NCBI GenBank assembly: GCA_036852015.1
Contig: JAANDG010000147.1
Span: 1 to 64,000, forward strand
Length of the DNA: 64,000 nucleotides
DNA from: Pelodera strongyloides
Taxonomy: Eukaryota; Nematoda; Chromadorea; Rhabditida; Rhabditidae
Direction of reading: 5' to 3'
In this document: positions 1 through 10,349 of the stretch, one piece after another
Position numbering within the stretch: position 1 is the stretch's first letter
How the letters are laid out: each line of letters starts with the position of its first letter
Notes under the pieces: generated by a model
The model's input: only the letters and a program-made list of their open reading frames with translations
The model's database searches: none
What the model was told of the DNA's origin: nothing
Program-made: the position numbers and the translations under genes

Positions 1-2101
1 AACGAAAAGTATTATGCACCAAGACTGAGAAGCGCAGTGAAATCAGCATTGCGAGGATGTCCAAAATGTCGAAGACAAAACAACAAGCCGTTTCCAGTAG
101 CTCCACTCCCACAGCTGCCAAAAGAGAGAGTTAACAGGTCCCTACCCTTCACGCATACCGCACTTGATTTCGCTGGTCCATTTACCGTTCTGAACAGTGA
201 CTTATTCCACACAACGAAAGCATACATCGCATTGTTCTCTTGCCTAGCTTCGAGACTGTTGCATGTCGAAGTAGTATATTCGCTATCGGTAGACGAATTC
301 ATGTTAGCACTGGCAAGATTCATGGCGAGAAAAGGTACTCCTCACCATCTATTCGGACAATGCAACAACATTCAGCCTCAGCCTCACAAGCAAACTTTTG
401 AACGGAATGACAACCACAGAGCATATCGTCAAGCTGACAGCACGTCACAAAATAACCTGGAAGTTCAGTGCCGCTGCCGCTCCATGGCAGAACGGAAGTG
501 TGGAAAGAATGGTTGGCATACTGAAGAAAGCATTGAGACACGCAATTGGCAACACAACTCTCACAAAATCGAAATTTGAAACCGCTGTGATTGAATCCGA
601 GAAAATCGTCAACATAAGACCGATAACTTATGTTAATGACACGGACAACGAGTTCGAAGTCATTCGGCCAATCGACCTGATCTCACCAAAAATCCGCATG
701 CCGCAGTGCGAAATCAATGACCAGGAGAATGAATATATGGACTACACCGAGTCCTACCGAGACGTGAACAAACATGTCGAACGATTCTGGAAGCTATGGA
801 AGAGAGATTACCTTGCTACCAACAAGGTTTTCGAGAATTACACGCAAAAGAACAAGGAGCATGCAGCACAACTTGTGCCACAGATCGGTGAGGTGGTACT
901 CATCAAGGATGAAAACCAGCCGAGATACAAATGGAAACTCGGACGGGTAATGGACCTCAAACTAGGCCGGGACGGTCGTGTTCGGTCAGTAAGCCTAAAA
1001 TCAAATCGTGGAAACCTCATCACCAGGCCTGTCCAACTCCTTGTACCGCTCGAAATTTGCTACCCAGCACCACAGAAGGCACCGGTTCAGCAGGAAAGAG
1101 TTCAAGAGTACGCGCGTTCTACAAAGGGCAGATCAAACACATTGAGAACAAATGCCATATCATTCTTCTGCATTGTGATGGCTTTTTCATTGTTCCAGAC
1201 AGCGAACGGCGTCAAAATAAACCTGGGCAAGATTCCAACATATGGTACTCGTTTCCCAACCTTTCCAACAACAATGCGCACTACAACCACAACACCTTTT
1301 CCAAGTACGCTGCCCGCAATCACAAACCACCGTCACTCCACCAAAACAGCACCTACAGTAATCCCAGTACGTGAAACAACTAATCAAACTCCTTGGAAAA
1401 CAATCGCACATACAGTACGCTCCATTAGCTACACAACACTGACTACCACACCAACAACTTGGAAACCCAAGGAAGCCACAGCAAAAATTGTAACCCTTCC
1501 CTATGTAATCCCTCCGGCATATGGTCAAAAAACTCAGGCACTCTTGTCTCAGGCACCGTACTCCCAAACTCAAACAACGCCGACAACAGCGCAACCAACA
1601 ACCACGGTTTATATTGACAGGGGAGAACACACAACGCGCAATGCAGAGGTAGAAAAGAAAGCTATCTCGAAAGAGTATAACATGACACTGGATAGTTTTC
1701 TGAAACATCTAGGAAGGTTTCCAGAGGACCATGTACACGATGAGCATTACGAAAAATGGCTCACAGCAAAACCCGCTACAAGTGCTCCCAAGATCGCCCA
1801 AAAGTTTTCTGTTCATAACCATTTTCTGTCAAAGAGCACAGCTATATCAAACGATGCCTCCATCATATGCACGAGAGGCAGTGTTCTGTTGAAAGACTCC
1901 AATCCAATAACTGATCACCCATACAAAGTATGTGCTCGTGCCATGCAAGTGAAAAACGGATATTGCTTTAACTCGATGACCCCGAACAAGGAAACGGAAG
2001 TCCCATTGCCGCAAAATATTGCACTACACAAGCACAACATTCGCTGGAAACGTTTTGACGGAACAAAATTTGTAATACGCGAACAAATTTGTGCTTCATA
2101 A
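1..2101 (+). pseudogene. BEL/Pao integrase joined to envelope N-terminal region, frameshifted
   Basis: Reading frame 1 is open from the window edge to about 340. It shows the end of the integrase zinc-binding domain (CPKC around 57-69), then the first core Asp (ALDFAGP near 160-180) and the LF-C--SR-LHVE--LS---F block typical of BEL/Pao. The frame changes at roughly 335-345, just before the second catalytic Asp-Asn pair. The frame that then runs to the TAA at 2099-2101 holds the WQNGSVER block with the catalytic Glu, then a DUF5641-like tail (GEVVLIKDENQPR, RPVQLLVPLE). A hydrophobic stretch near 1155-1210 looks like a signal peptide or membrane anchor for the envelope part. A Thr/Pro-rich, probably O-glycosylated stretch follows, then a Cys-containing ectodomain. 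The stop falls exactly at the end of the first copy of the tandem duplication. Confidence 0.8.
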
Positions 2102-2970
2102 CCCAACATATGGTACTCGTTTCCCAACCTTTTCAACAACAATGCGCACTACAACCACAACACCTTTTCCAAGTACGCTGCCCGCAATCACAAAACCACC
2201 TGTCACTCCACCAAAACCAGCACCTACAGTAATCCCAGTACGTGAAACAACTAATCAAACTCCTTGGAAAACAATCGCACATACAGTACGCTCCATTAGC
2301 TACACAACACTGACTACCACACCAACAACTTGGAAACCCAAGGAAGCCACCGCAAAAATTGTAACCCTTCCCTATGTAATCCCTCCGGCATATGGTCAAA
2401 AAACTCAGGCACTCTTGTCTCAGGCACCGTACTCCCAAACTCAAACAACGCCGACAACAGCGCAACCAACAACCACGGTTTATATTGACAGGGGAGAACA
2501 CACAACGCGCAATGCAGAGGTAGAAAAGAAAGCTATCTCGAAAGAGTATAACATGACACTGGATAGTTTTCTGAAACATCTAGGAAGGTTTCCAGAGGAC
2601 CATGTACACGATGAGCATTACGAAAAATGGCTCACAGCAAAACCCGCTACAAGTGCTCCCAAGATCGCCCAAAAGTTTTCTGTTCATAACCATTTTCTGT
2701 CAAAGAGCACACCTATATCAAACGATGCCTCCATCATATGCACGAGAGGCAGTGTTCTGTTGAAAGACTCCAATCCAATAACTGATCACCCATACAAAGT
2801 ATGTGCTCGTGCCATGCAAGTGAAAAACGGATATTGCTTTAACTCGATGACCCCGAACAAGGAAACGGAAGTCCCATTGCCGCAAAATATTGCACTACAC
2901 AAGCACAACATTCGCTGGAAACGTTTTGACGGAACAAAATTTGTAATACTCGAACAAATTTGTGCTTCAC
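1235..2970 (+). repeat. ~870-bp tandem duplication inside the envelope region
   Basis: Bases 1235-2099 and 2103-2970 are nearly identical direct copies offset by 868 bp at the start and 871 bp at the end. Copy 1 lacks three single bases within about 25 bp (around 1327-1350) relative to copy 2. Because these sum to three, the frame is displaced only locally. A handful of substitutions separate the rest. Since 871 is not a multiple of three, copy 2 lies in a different frame from the upstream pol region. Near-identity means the duplication is young relative to the element, or is an assembly artefact. Confidence 0.92.
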
Positions 2971-3236
2971 AACCCTTTTGTGAGAATATTCAATGTACTT
3001 TCTGTTGGGAGAACGCTCTAAACCCACTATGTCAACCACAAAGATTTGTAACATTAATCACATTCCTCTTATTATTATTCACATTCCTTATTTGGGTTAT
3101 CTTCTCTCTCACCTGTCGTTTCAACCAGACAATGCGAAACATCGCCACGGGATACCAGCTGATCCGCAAAGATTATCCAAGGAAAATCGGTCAACGAGCA
3201 ACCAACACCCCCTATCGCGTGTCGGCAATCGCCTAA
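2103..3236 (+). pseudogene. Second copy of envelope N-terminal glycoprotein region with membrane anchor
   Basis: The frame (ATG at 2091) repeats the Thr-rich segment and ectodomain of the upstream copy, then continues past the duplication into Cys-rich sequence (about 2970-3035). One strongly hydrophobic segment follows (about 3050-3110, rich in Leu, Ile and Phe), then a basic tail. This is the pattern of an envelope subunit anchored by one transmembrane helix. The frame ends at a TAA at 3234-3236, while downstream sequence consistent with continuing protein lies one frame over, so a second frame change near 3190-3236 is likely. The subunit itself has no recognised fold from sequence alone; its identity comes from its position before the G2-like part. 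Confidence 0.65.
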
Positions 3237-4906
3237 GGGGAAAACAAGAGACCGACGAGATCGCCGAAGAAATGACAGAACTCACCAATTGGGGACTACC
3301 CAAAATTCCCTCAAGCAAGAGATCACAAAAGAATACCGCACAAGAAGTACCAAGCACATCACGATGTCTAGGAACCTTTAACTTTAAAATACCCTCTCGG
3401 AAGAACTTGACACTGTTGACAATTGTACTAAATATAATCACAATGACAGCAGCATGTGATACCACAATTAGTATCTCACACAACGAGACGATCTGCGAGA
3501 ATGACCAGTGTAAAGTTCGAAGCCTTCAAGACATATTCTTCACACCGCACACTAAATAAACCTGCGTAAACGTTGCACTCAACAACACTATCTACGAGCA
3601 GTTCATAATTAAAGCACGTCACGCCAGCTACCGCTGCCTGAAAACAGACATCGCGTTCACTCGAAACTCTACGATTTCAGTTGAATCCGCAAAATGATGC
3701 GCAGGCAACTCATTATGCGTTGCAGACAAATGTGGAGGCGTCAGACACGATACTTTAATTCCAGACCTAGCAACAGCAAATAGATATCCAGGACGATCAT
3801 ATTGCGCCACATCATGCGGAGGATGGACTTGTCAATGTTTCCGATTTGATAATGGTTGTCTTTTCTATAGACCGTACGCCATACCGAACAACGAAACAGA
3901 GATTCAGACTTTCAAGTGCAGACAGCGGGTATCACAAATGATCCTTGATATCGAACACAGAAAGCTCAATGGTCAAACTAATGTCACCACAATCACTGTT
4001 TTCGAAGGACAGCAGATTGAAGCGGGAAATGTGAAAATCACCCTGGTAAACATTAATCACGAAGGTATGCTACCCTACAGTGAATCATCATTTCTCCAAG
4101 CCGGGAACAAGATTGCCGTAGCCAAAAGAAACGCGCCATCACCTGCACTGAACTGCAATGATGAGGGCATATGTGAATACGTTGAGACATGCACCTGCCA
4201 AGCTGGTGAAGAACAAAGTATCTGTCAGTGCGACGAACGAGACCTATTCGCGGAACTAAACAGCCACCAATACTCTCTCCCAATCATCGGAGAATCGTTC
4301 GAACTAACTCAAACTGTCAACAACGTCCCAAGTCTAAAAATGTTCGACACTTCCTTTCACCTGAATATCTGTCTCGAATCAGTATTTGACATATACACAA
4401 ACGAGAACTCAGCAGATTGTCGCATTACGTCATTCACCCCATACACTGGGTGCTATAATTGCCACAGCGCTGGAGCAACGGCAAATATAGCATGTTTCGC
4501 TGAACAGACTCCACGCGCACACATAGAGTGCGACAAGACTTATATGCACACCATACTCTGCAACAAAAACGGGTTCAGCAATGAAATTAGACGACAATTC
4601 GACAATGCACTCGTATCTGAACTGTGCTATGTGAAATGCGGTGCCAAAAACATTGCCATTCGCATGGAAGGACACTTACAGTTCACAAACACAGAAGACA
4701 TGGAGCACGGAATTCACGTAGTAATTGGTGGAAAAAATGCCACAATCAACACTGACGGATTTCACTTACCCGATGTACTACACATCGGCTGGAGTATACT
4801 GACAAACCTACCAAAAATAATTGGATACTTCCTAATCACACTAGCACTAATATATGCCCTAAGTAAATGCATACCCTTCGTAGCAAAATACGCTCTACTC
4901 TTGTAA
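2993..4906 (+). pseudogene. Phlebovirus G2-like (class II fusion type) glycoprotein, two in-frame stops
   Basis: One reading frame runs from about 2993 to the stop at 4904-4906. It is interrupted only by TAA at 3557-3559 and TGA at 3695-3697. A hydrophobic segment at about 3405-3450, followed by a short acidic/Cys stretch, looks like an internal signal for the second subunit. The ectodomain is Cys-rich, with a CATSCGGWTCQC cluster near 3800-3835, a second cluster near 4170-4230, and the GCYNCHS motif near 4448-4470 that is characteristic of phlebovirus G2 proteins. A C-terminal transmembrane helix lies at about 4800-4880, with a very short tail. The stretch 3938-4906 is free of stops (322 codons from the ATG at 3938). 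In G2-like proteins this part mediates membrane fusion; here the stops argue it is not made intact. Confidence 0.8.
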
Positions 4907-5389
4907 CTCCTCAGTATCGTTCACATACCACACAAACATAATATTATCATATATTTTCCCTTTCTTGCACGATAACCTACCCATAAAATTTATCAAAGGT
5001 ACATCTCGATCATACACATCCATTAACCAACACTAACCTAGATCATATCTAGTAACAATAAATCAAGAAAGTAGGCCGCCCTAACGCCGCCTACACTCCT
5101 CACTTCACCACAATATATACGCCAACGAGCACACGCTCTCCTTTTTATTTATTTCAAAGTTCTCCACATGACGATGTATCAACTCTTTTATATGTCTTCA
5201 CTAATAAGCTCCAAATTCCTTCAATTTCTTACCTTCTTACATTCACGTATACAATAACCTTACTTGGTCTGAAATATGTGTCATTTATTTCATATGCCCA
5301 CTCTAATATCTCCTTTCCATTCTCCCTTTCTGACATTCACCTATACGATGACCTTAATTGAATCTGAAATATGTGTTGAAAAATTCCAG
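4907..5389 (+). other. Non-coding spacer after envelope region
   Basis: No convincing ORF is seen. The stretch is AT- and CT-rich. Two stretches, about 5230-5285 and 5325-5385, are imperfect direct copies of each other (both contain the CTGAAATATGTGT motif). An in-frame ATG at 5358 precedes the zinc-knuckle ORF, but the acceptor-like TTCCAG at 5384-5389 suggests the exon starts there. Confidence 0.4.
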
Positions 5390-5975
5390 GATGAACAACT
5401 TCACGGAAGAAGAAACGATGTCCTTTATACACATTGCCAATGTTTCCGCTCAGTACCACCGCAAAAGACGTTACGAGGAGATACAGAGAAAGAAGGCAGA
5501 AAATGAGTCCAAGGCAGTATGCCTGTTCTGTTCGGGCACACATTATACCGGAAAATGTCCGAGTCCGAAATTCAGTCTAGAAGAACGCCGCAAGTTCGCG
5601 GTTGAAAACGGCCTGTGCCGACTATGCCTCTCTAAGGCGTGTCGGAGCAAAGGAATCGAGCGCAACAACGGTATTTGTATTAATCGAGGCGTTGATTGCC
5701 GTCATGCCGTATGCGCAGAGCGGTTTGATACCCACTCCAAGCTGCTATGTCCAGTTGAGGACGCCAAGGCGCCCACAACAACGAAGGACATTGCTATGCT
5801 CAGCAAAGACGTACGGAAAAGGGTAAGGACTGATGGTATGTCTCCAATTTTTTTTTACTTACATTGTATTCCACAGCATTTTACACATTTTTGCTCTCGA
5901 ACAACATAAAATGAATAACATTCCGCCCTTTTTTCTCTAGGAAATTCGAACCTGCAAACAGTCAGGCGTAATTAA
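5390..5975 (+). CDS. Zinc-knuckle protein, gag-like, two exons
   Basis: Exon 1 starts after the acceptor TTCCAG at 5384-5389, with ATG at 5391-5393, and ends at 5835 before GTATGT. Exon 2 runs 5941-5975 after TTTTTTCTCTAG; the phase closes and the stop is TAA at 5973-5975. The ~159-residue product has a basic coiled start, then CLFCSGTHYTGKCP (a CCHC-like knuckle), then further Cys/His clusters (LCRLC, DCRHAVC, a His-Cys pair). This arrangement is typical of nucleocapsid-like regions of BEL/Pao gag proteins and related nematode gag-derived genes. It is predicted to bind nucleic acid. Its position after the envelope and the presence of an intron are unusual for gag. It could be a fragment of a second element or a separate gag-derived gene. 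Confidence 0.55.
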
Positions 5976-6095
5976 CTAATTCGTACACAGAACCTAAGTT
6001 TCAATCGTATCTGCAATTAAATGCCACAATTAACAAAATCCCTGTTTAGCTCCGCAGCCTCCGCAAGGCGAAGCCAAGAAGAACTAATGCCGGAA

Positions 6096-6121
6096 TGCGC
6101 CAAAGGGAGCCGAAGGGGACC
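6096..6121 (+). other. Purine-rich tract, candidate PPT
   Basis: An AAAGGGAG--GAAGGGGA purine run ends a few bases before a TGTTAAC that could open an LTR. LTR elements prime plus-strand synthesis from such a tract directly 5' of the 3' LTR. The assignment rests on position and composition only. Confidence 0.4.
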
Positions 6122-6162
6122 CAATTATGTTAACAATATTCGTATACACTACATATAAAATT

Positions 6163-6333
6163 GCATTCTACATTCATACACACACACACACAGGCTACAG
6201 CTGTAACATTGGTGCACCGTCCGGGAAACGAACCCGGGCCGCCCGCGTGGCAGGCGAGCATTCTACCACTGAACGTGGAATATAAATAGTTACAGCTGTA
6301 GCCTGTGTGTGTGTGTGTATGAATGTAGAATGC
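6163..6333. repeat. Perfect 45-bp inverted repeat with 81-bp loop
   Basis: Arm 6163-6207 and arm 6289-6333 are exact reverse complements, including a 15-base alternating CA/TG run in the middle and the CTACAGCTGTA core. The loop 6208-6288 is almost entirely a tRNA-Gly-like sequence. The outer end of the right arm repeats GTAGAATGCTC, which also occurs inside the tRNA-like loop. Confidence 0.95.
6210..6280 (-). pseudogene. tRNA-Gly(GCC)-like sequence with encoded CCA, 5' acceptor strand lost
   Basis: Read on the minus strand, the D arm (TTCAGTGGTAGAATGC), an anticodon arm with GCC in the loop (TGCCACG) and the T arm (GGGTTCGTTTCCC) match eukaryotic tRNA-Gly GCC. The 3' acceptor strand ACGGTGC is followed by A and then CCA at 6212-6210. 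Nuclear tRNA genes do not encode CCA, so this looks copied from a mature tRNA. The bases where the 5' acceptor strand should be (about 6280-6274) do not pair with the 3' strand, so a functional tRNA is unlikely. Confidence 0.75.
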
Positions 6334-6650
6334 TCTTGTCAGGGTACAGCTATAGCGATTGACTTGTGGTAGAACTGATGTATATTGCGATAAATAGTAC
6401 ACAAAATATACAATCGGGTTTATCTGGGGAAATACAATGTTGAACAGTATATGAGTTGGGTATTACGGTAGAGGACGGTAGCGATTGTTTGTGGTGAGCA
6501 GCGGGAACAGATATGTGAGGAGAGAAGAAGCGATGTGTCCGCAGGATCCACGTTTATATACGGCACGGCGGCAAAGTGGGACGATCAGCGGGTGCGCGCC
6601 GGGGAACTGGGGCGAGCAACAGAGAAGGGTCGCCCTGGCGGCGACACTTT

Positions 6651-6929
6651 TTAAAGCCAATATATGAACTTATTAGATAAGTTGACAAAGTTTGTCTGTT
6701 TGTTTGTCTGTGTGCTCGTTACGTACCATTCACATCTGCTTTTTCGCAGACGAATGATGAAATTTGTAGCCAAGTTCTGCATATTGTTCTACTATCGTAA
6801 GTAAATATAGTTGGCATCCGTAAATTGAAAATTCAAGGTATTTGGTTGTAGGCGTTTCCATACTTTATTATATAATTTATTATCGCACATAAATAACATA
6901 AATAAATACATAAATAAATAAATATATTC
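6651..6929. other. No gene seen
   Basis: AT-rich DNA with TGTTTGTC-type simple repeats (about 6690-6715) and AAATAAATA repeats towards 6900, which would be the 3' flank of the minus-strand WAP gene. Confidence 0.4.
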
Positions 6930-7347
6930 TTATACACAAACATTATACCCACATCCTGTTGAGCAACACTTTGTTCCATTTAAACAATGTTCATCTTTTG
7001 AGCACCAAGATATCAACCGCTTGCGGCTTCTAGTTGAACATTTATATCCTAATTGCTCTGGGGTGGGACACATACCGGGTCCCGGCTTACAGCACGCTTG
7101 GCCGAGGACGTCCCGGCACAGCTGCAATTATTTGCTAATTAGATAATTAGGAAATTAGCATCAAATGTCAATATGAAGTATATATATCAAAATGTGTAAG
7201 ACAGATCTGTAATTAGCATGTAATTGGTTAGTTAGCATAATATACCAAGCGTTATGTACGTAAAAACTACCATAGTATCAGAAGCGCAGGCAGGATTCCT
7301 ATTGCATGTATATGAAGCATACGACCTTGTGCAAGTTGGGGCCAATA
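6930..7347 (-). CDS. WAP four-disulfide-core domain protein, 3' exons
   Basis: The last exon is 7121-6930, after acceptor TTGCAG, ending in a stop at 6932-6930. It encodes KPGPGMCP, then Cys residues spaced as C-C-C-x5-C-x5-CC-x3-C-x4-C, the eight-cysteine pattern of a WAP domain. The preceding exon, 7347-7271, follows a TTATTTCAG acceptor and ends ATG before GTAGTT. In the phase that joins (phase 0 at its 3' end) it adds further Cys residues (TCTRSYASYTC, PACASD), suggesting another disulfide-rich module. Secreted WAP proteins are often protease inhibitors or antimicrobial. The signal-peptide exon was not found; it should lie above 7347 on the minus strand and may have been separated by repeats. 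Confidence 0.7.
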
Positions 7348-8060
7348 CTGAAATAAATAAATAAATAAGCTAATATTTATGTTCAACGACAATAACTAAC
7401 ACAAATTATTTTCTATCATATAACAAAAGCAAATAAAATAAAATGTATTTTTTATTGTTGAATGCGATGTGGTTACCTTTTTGGAACAAACATCATGTGC
7501 GATTAATAAGCACATCAGATAAAGCAGTCAGTCCTCAAAAGGTAAATTTGACCCTGTATCCAAGCCCATACGCTTCAAAAACAGACCGTTCTACCGATTT
7601 GCAGTATCAAGTCATTTTGCAAGACGGCACAAAATTTGCATGCCCCCTATGGAAATCAACTATTTACTACGATCTAAAATTTTGATAGAATTCATAGTTT
7701 TATATTGATTTACTCCTTCGAATTAAAAGCCTTTGCTTTGTAAGACATATCTTTCTGAATTTAATACCATCATCTTTCGATGAAAGGAAACTATTTGAGC
7801 ACTTCATTCTCGTGAGCCTCCTCCTTCAGGTAAAGCAGTCAGTCCTCAAAACGTAATTTTGGCCCTGTATCCAAGCACATATGCTTCAAAAACTGGATCT
7901 TATATCGATTTAAAGGGAAACACAATCCTACTTCTTGGCCTCTTTGTGGTTGTTGGCATAAACGGCCTGGTTGTTTCGGTTGAGTCGCCGAATTCCTCAT
8001 CTTCTGGTGTTTCTTGCGGCCCATTTGGACCTGAGTCGATTATTTAGATTTAGATTTCAA
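7348..8060. repeat. Dispersed direct repeat pair, otherwise no gene
   Basis: Segments at about 7519-7600 and 7831-7910 are diverged direct copies: both contain AAGCAGTCAGTCCTCAAAA, then TGTATCCAAGC and GCTTCAAAAAC. Short ORFs across them have no recognisable features. A strong donor-like AAG/GTAACC on the minus strand near 7478 could belong to an upstream WAP exon, but its phase does not fit the 7347-7271 exon. Confidence 0.5.
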
Positions 8061-8180
8061 TTAAAGCGAAATACCGGCCGGTTTTTGAAACGCATCGTGG
8101 ACAACTGAATTTTTACGTATTTATGATTTTTTGCTCGAATTTAGTTTGTGTTTCGAAAACCGGCCGGTATTTCGCTTTAA
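8061..8180. mobile_element. MITE family A (TTAAAGCGAAATACCGG ends)
   Basis: Both ends are inverted copies of TTAAAGCGAAATACCGG followed by CCGGTTTTTGAAAC. This is a short (120 bp) internally deleted copy. The rest of the surroundings to 8870 holds no gene; a family J-like end lies near 8310-8335. Confidence 0.9.
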
Positions 8181-8870
8181 AAAAATTTCCGTTACACGGC
8201 CTATCCACTCAGGTATTCACCAGTAAGCTTGCAGAATGTTGCAGGCTCCTTCCATCACGGGGCGGGGGCACATAATACACAGAAATGCAGTCACGATTTG
8301 TTTCAAAACCACGTGCCATATCGCTTTAAAATAGTTCACCTCTCAATTTCCTAAAGCATTCGGGTGTGTGTATTCCCAATGATTTAAAGTAGTCACAGAT
8401 TGACATTCCTCCCTCTGTTTGCCTGTGTAGACTTCCAAACGAGCCCATATTCATATTGAAATTATTGACGAGCCTGGAGATAAAGAATTAAAGCGTCATG
8501 GAAAATTTTTTTCAAACGGGCTATCAGGCTATCTGCTATCTATGGTTCCCTTTGGCTGACGTGCGTTATTTGTATTGATTGTTAACCAATAAATCGTTAT
8601 TATTGTACTGCCTTCCTTGAATTCCCTTATACACATTGATATTTCTCGAAGAATATGCTCCATGAAACGCCATGGTGCGCGGCGAGAACTTGGCTCGCAA
8701 ATGTTGGTCAGCGTTGGCGATACTGAGGTGAAATGTACAATGTACGCTATCAACGCAGGACCAGCGAAAAAAGTACACCCTAACTTCTAATTAAAGTTTC
8801 CCGTGGAAAACGAAGATATCAGGCATTGTATTTTAGGCAAACTTGTTTATGTTCTCCGTGGCACATCGAG

Positions 8871-9005
8871 TTTAATACATAACGGCCGGTTTTTGAAACG
8901 TTTGATATCCAACTGCACCCCAATGTATTACTCACATTCGCATATGGTGCATGGGAACGTAGCTAACAAGAACTCGTGTCAAAAACCGGCTGTTATACCG
9001 CTTTA
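8871..9005. mobile_element. Degenerate MITE of family A
   Basis: The CGGCCGGTTTTTGAAAC left end and GTCAAAAACCGGCTG right end are inverted, but the outermost bases have diverged and the interior is shortened. Confidence 0.65.
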
Positions 9006-9158
9006 TCGTTTCAATATAAATCTGATCTCACCTATACCGTCGACCAAACACCAGCGGCCAATCAGTGAATGCGTTACTTTGTGCCGAAACCTCTATCACA
9101 ATAGACAGAAGGAATATCAAAGGAGTTGTGAACAGTAAATGCATACTAAACACATAAT

Positions 9159-9324
9159 TTAAAGCGAAATACCGGCCGGTTTTTGAAACGCATCGTGGAC
9201 AACTGAATGCTTATGCAGCGTGTGCAAATGAACGTAAATTAGTAATTTCGAGCATATTAGTATAGATACGTAAGAATTCAGTTGTCCGCGATGCGTTTCA
9301 AAAACCGGCCGGTACTTCGCTTTG
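9159..9324. mobile_element. MITE family A
   Basis: Full inverted ends, with the common interior (CGTGGACAACTGAAT on the left, its inverse on the right). Just downstream (9396-9480) is a family J-like piece with GGCACGTGG and CACGTGTCATAGC ends. Confidence 0.9.
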
Positions 9325-9608
9325 AGTGAAATAATGAAGTAATAAAAAAACCCAACAACGCAGAGAATCAAACCCAACAATAAAAGCTTCAAGTTTTATG
9401 GCACGTGGCTTGTGAGACATAAGGCACATAATGGAACACAGCCTAGCCTCGCTTTATAAAGCACGTGTCATAGCACTTTAAAGAACATTTGTCTGCTAAT
9501 GGTTGATCAGTGGACAGTAGACTGCTTTTAATGGTGCAGGAACCCCTCCTCTTCATTATGTGTTTTTGCATGCCGACGTTCAAACAAACACGCTAATCTT
9601 CATCGAGA

Positions 9609-9649
9609 ACTTCTCTCTCTCTCTTTCTCTCTGTCTCCATTTCTCTCTC

Positions 9650-9688
<39 letters not shown>

Positions 9689-9689
9689 A

Positions 9690-9739
<50 letters not shown>

Positions 9740-9741
9740 TC
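9609..9741. repeat. CT microsatellite
   Basis: About 130 bp of mostly CT dinucleotides on the plus strand with few interruptions. The long Ser/Leu or Arg/Glu reading frames through it are translation artefacts. Confidence 0.97.
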
Positions 9742-10349
9742 CGAGAGTCCGCAAGATGTTCTGGAGACTTTCCAAATAAAATCACAACTCCTAGCGACAT
9801 TCTCGTAATCCGGCTTCCGGCATTTCTCAAACAAATTTTCCGTATTTGCATACGCTCTCATACCGTGTTTTTGATGTGCGCGGCGCGCATTGTGATACAA
9901 ACATATCAATGTGATATATATCCGGTAAGGGGAAAGTTCGTGTTTTGTGCAATGGTAGAGAATAAAAAATATGACGAAATTTATTAAAAGCCCGTTCAAT
10001 TTCCCTCATCTTTTGTTCTATTGTATAGGAAATCCCAACAACGAAATTGAAGCGTGATTTAAAAGGAAGAAAATAAAAAAAAAAAAACACTTCAAAGCAG
10101 TTTAGCATAATACTCTGTCCCGAGGAAAGTAGATACTAGACGGCTCGTCGGGCCGACATATATGAAACGGGGAAAGCATTTCGCGGTTCTCGTTTTTTTT
10201 TCATGGCCCAACAAGTGACCACTTGGCGACCTTCTGGTGACCAACTTTTCTCGAGTTACCGCCCATCAAAGGTTCATTTGTGTAACCTTTTCGTTTGAGC
10301 GTGCAATTTCGATAGCGAGCGAAAAGCCTTCCCATAGGAAAGTGAAACC

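Larger units (their letters stand above)
1..6650 (+). mobile_element. Decayed 3' part of a BEL/Pao-like LTR retroelement with envelope region
   Basis: The order on the plus strand is integrase, DUF5641-like pol tail, signal/transmembrane segment, Thr-rich ectodomain, transmembrane segment, phlebovirus-G2-like glycoprotein, zinc-knuckle ORF, purine-rich tract and a candidate LTR. An envelope related to phlebovirus glycoproteins downstream of a BEL/Pao integrase is known in nematode retroelements such as Cer7 of C. elegans and Tas of Ascaris. The 5' LTR, gag, protease, reverse transcriptase and RNase H lie outside the window or are lost. A frame change in integrase, a tandem duplication and two in-frame stops make it non-functional as it stands. 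Whether the zinc-knuckle ORF and the LTR belong to the same insertion as the integrase and envelope is inferred from continuity and strand only. Confidence 0.75.
6127..6650 (+). repeat. Candidate 3' LTR (TGTTA...GCGACA)
   Basis: The segment follows the purine tract, begins TGTTA and can be closed at GCGACA near 6650, fitting the TG...CA rule. It holds a TATA-like TTATATAC at about 6553-6560 and a GC-rich block downstream, as LTR promoters often do. No second LTR is in the window for comparison, so the ends are guesses. The inverted repeat with the tRNA-like loop lies inside it. Confidence 0.33.

Noticed and set aside
6210..6280. Functional tRNA-Gly gene
   Set aside because: The 5' acceptor strand does not pair with the 3' strand, and CCA is encoded, which points to a copied mature tRNA.
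9580..9999. Long Arg/Glu or Ser/Leu reading frames through CT/GA microsatellites (also near 32083, 35735, 49533 and 51241)
   Set aside because: They are translations of dinucleotide repeats, occur in several frames at once and have no splice or domain support.
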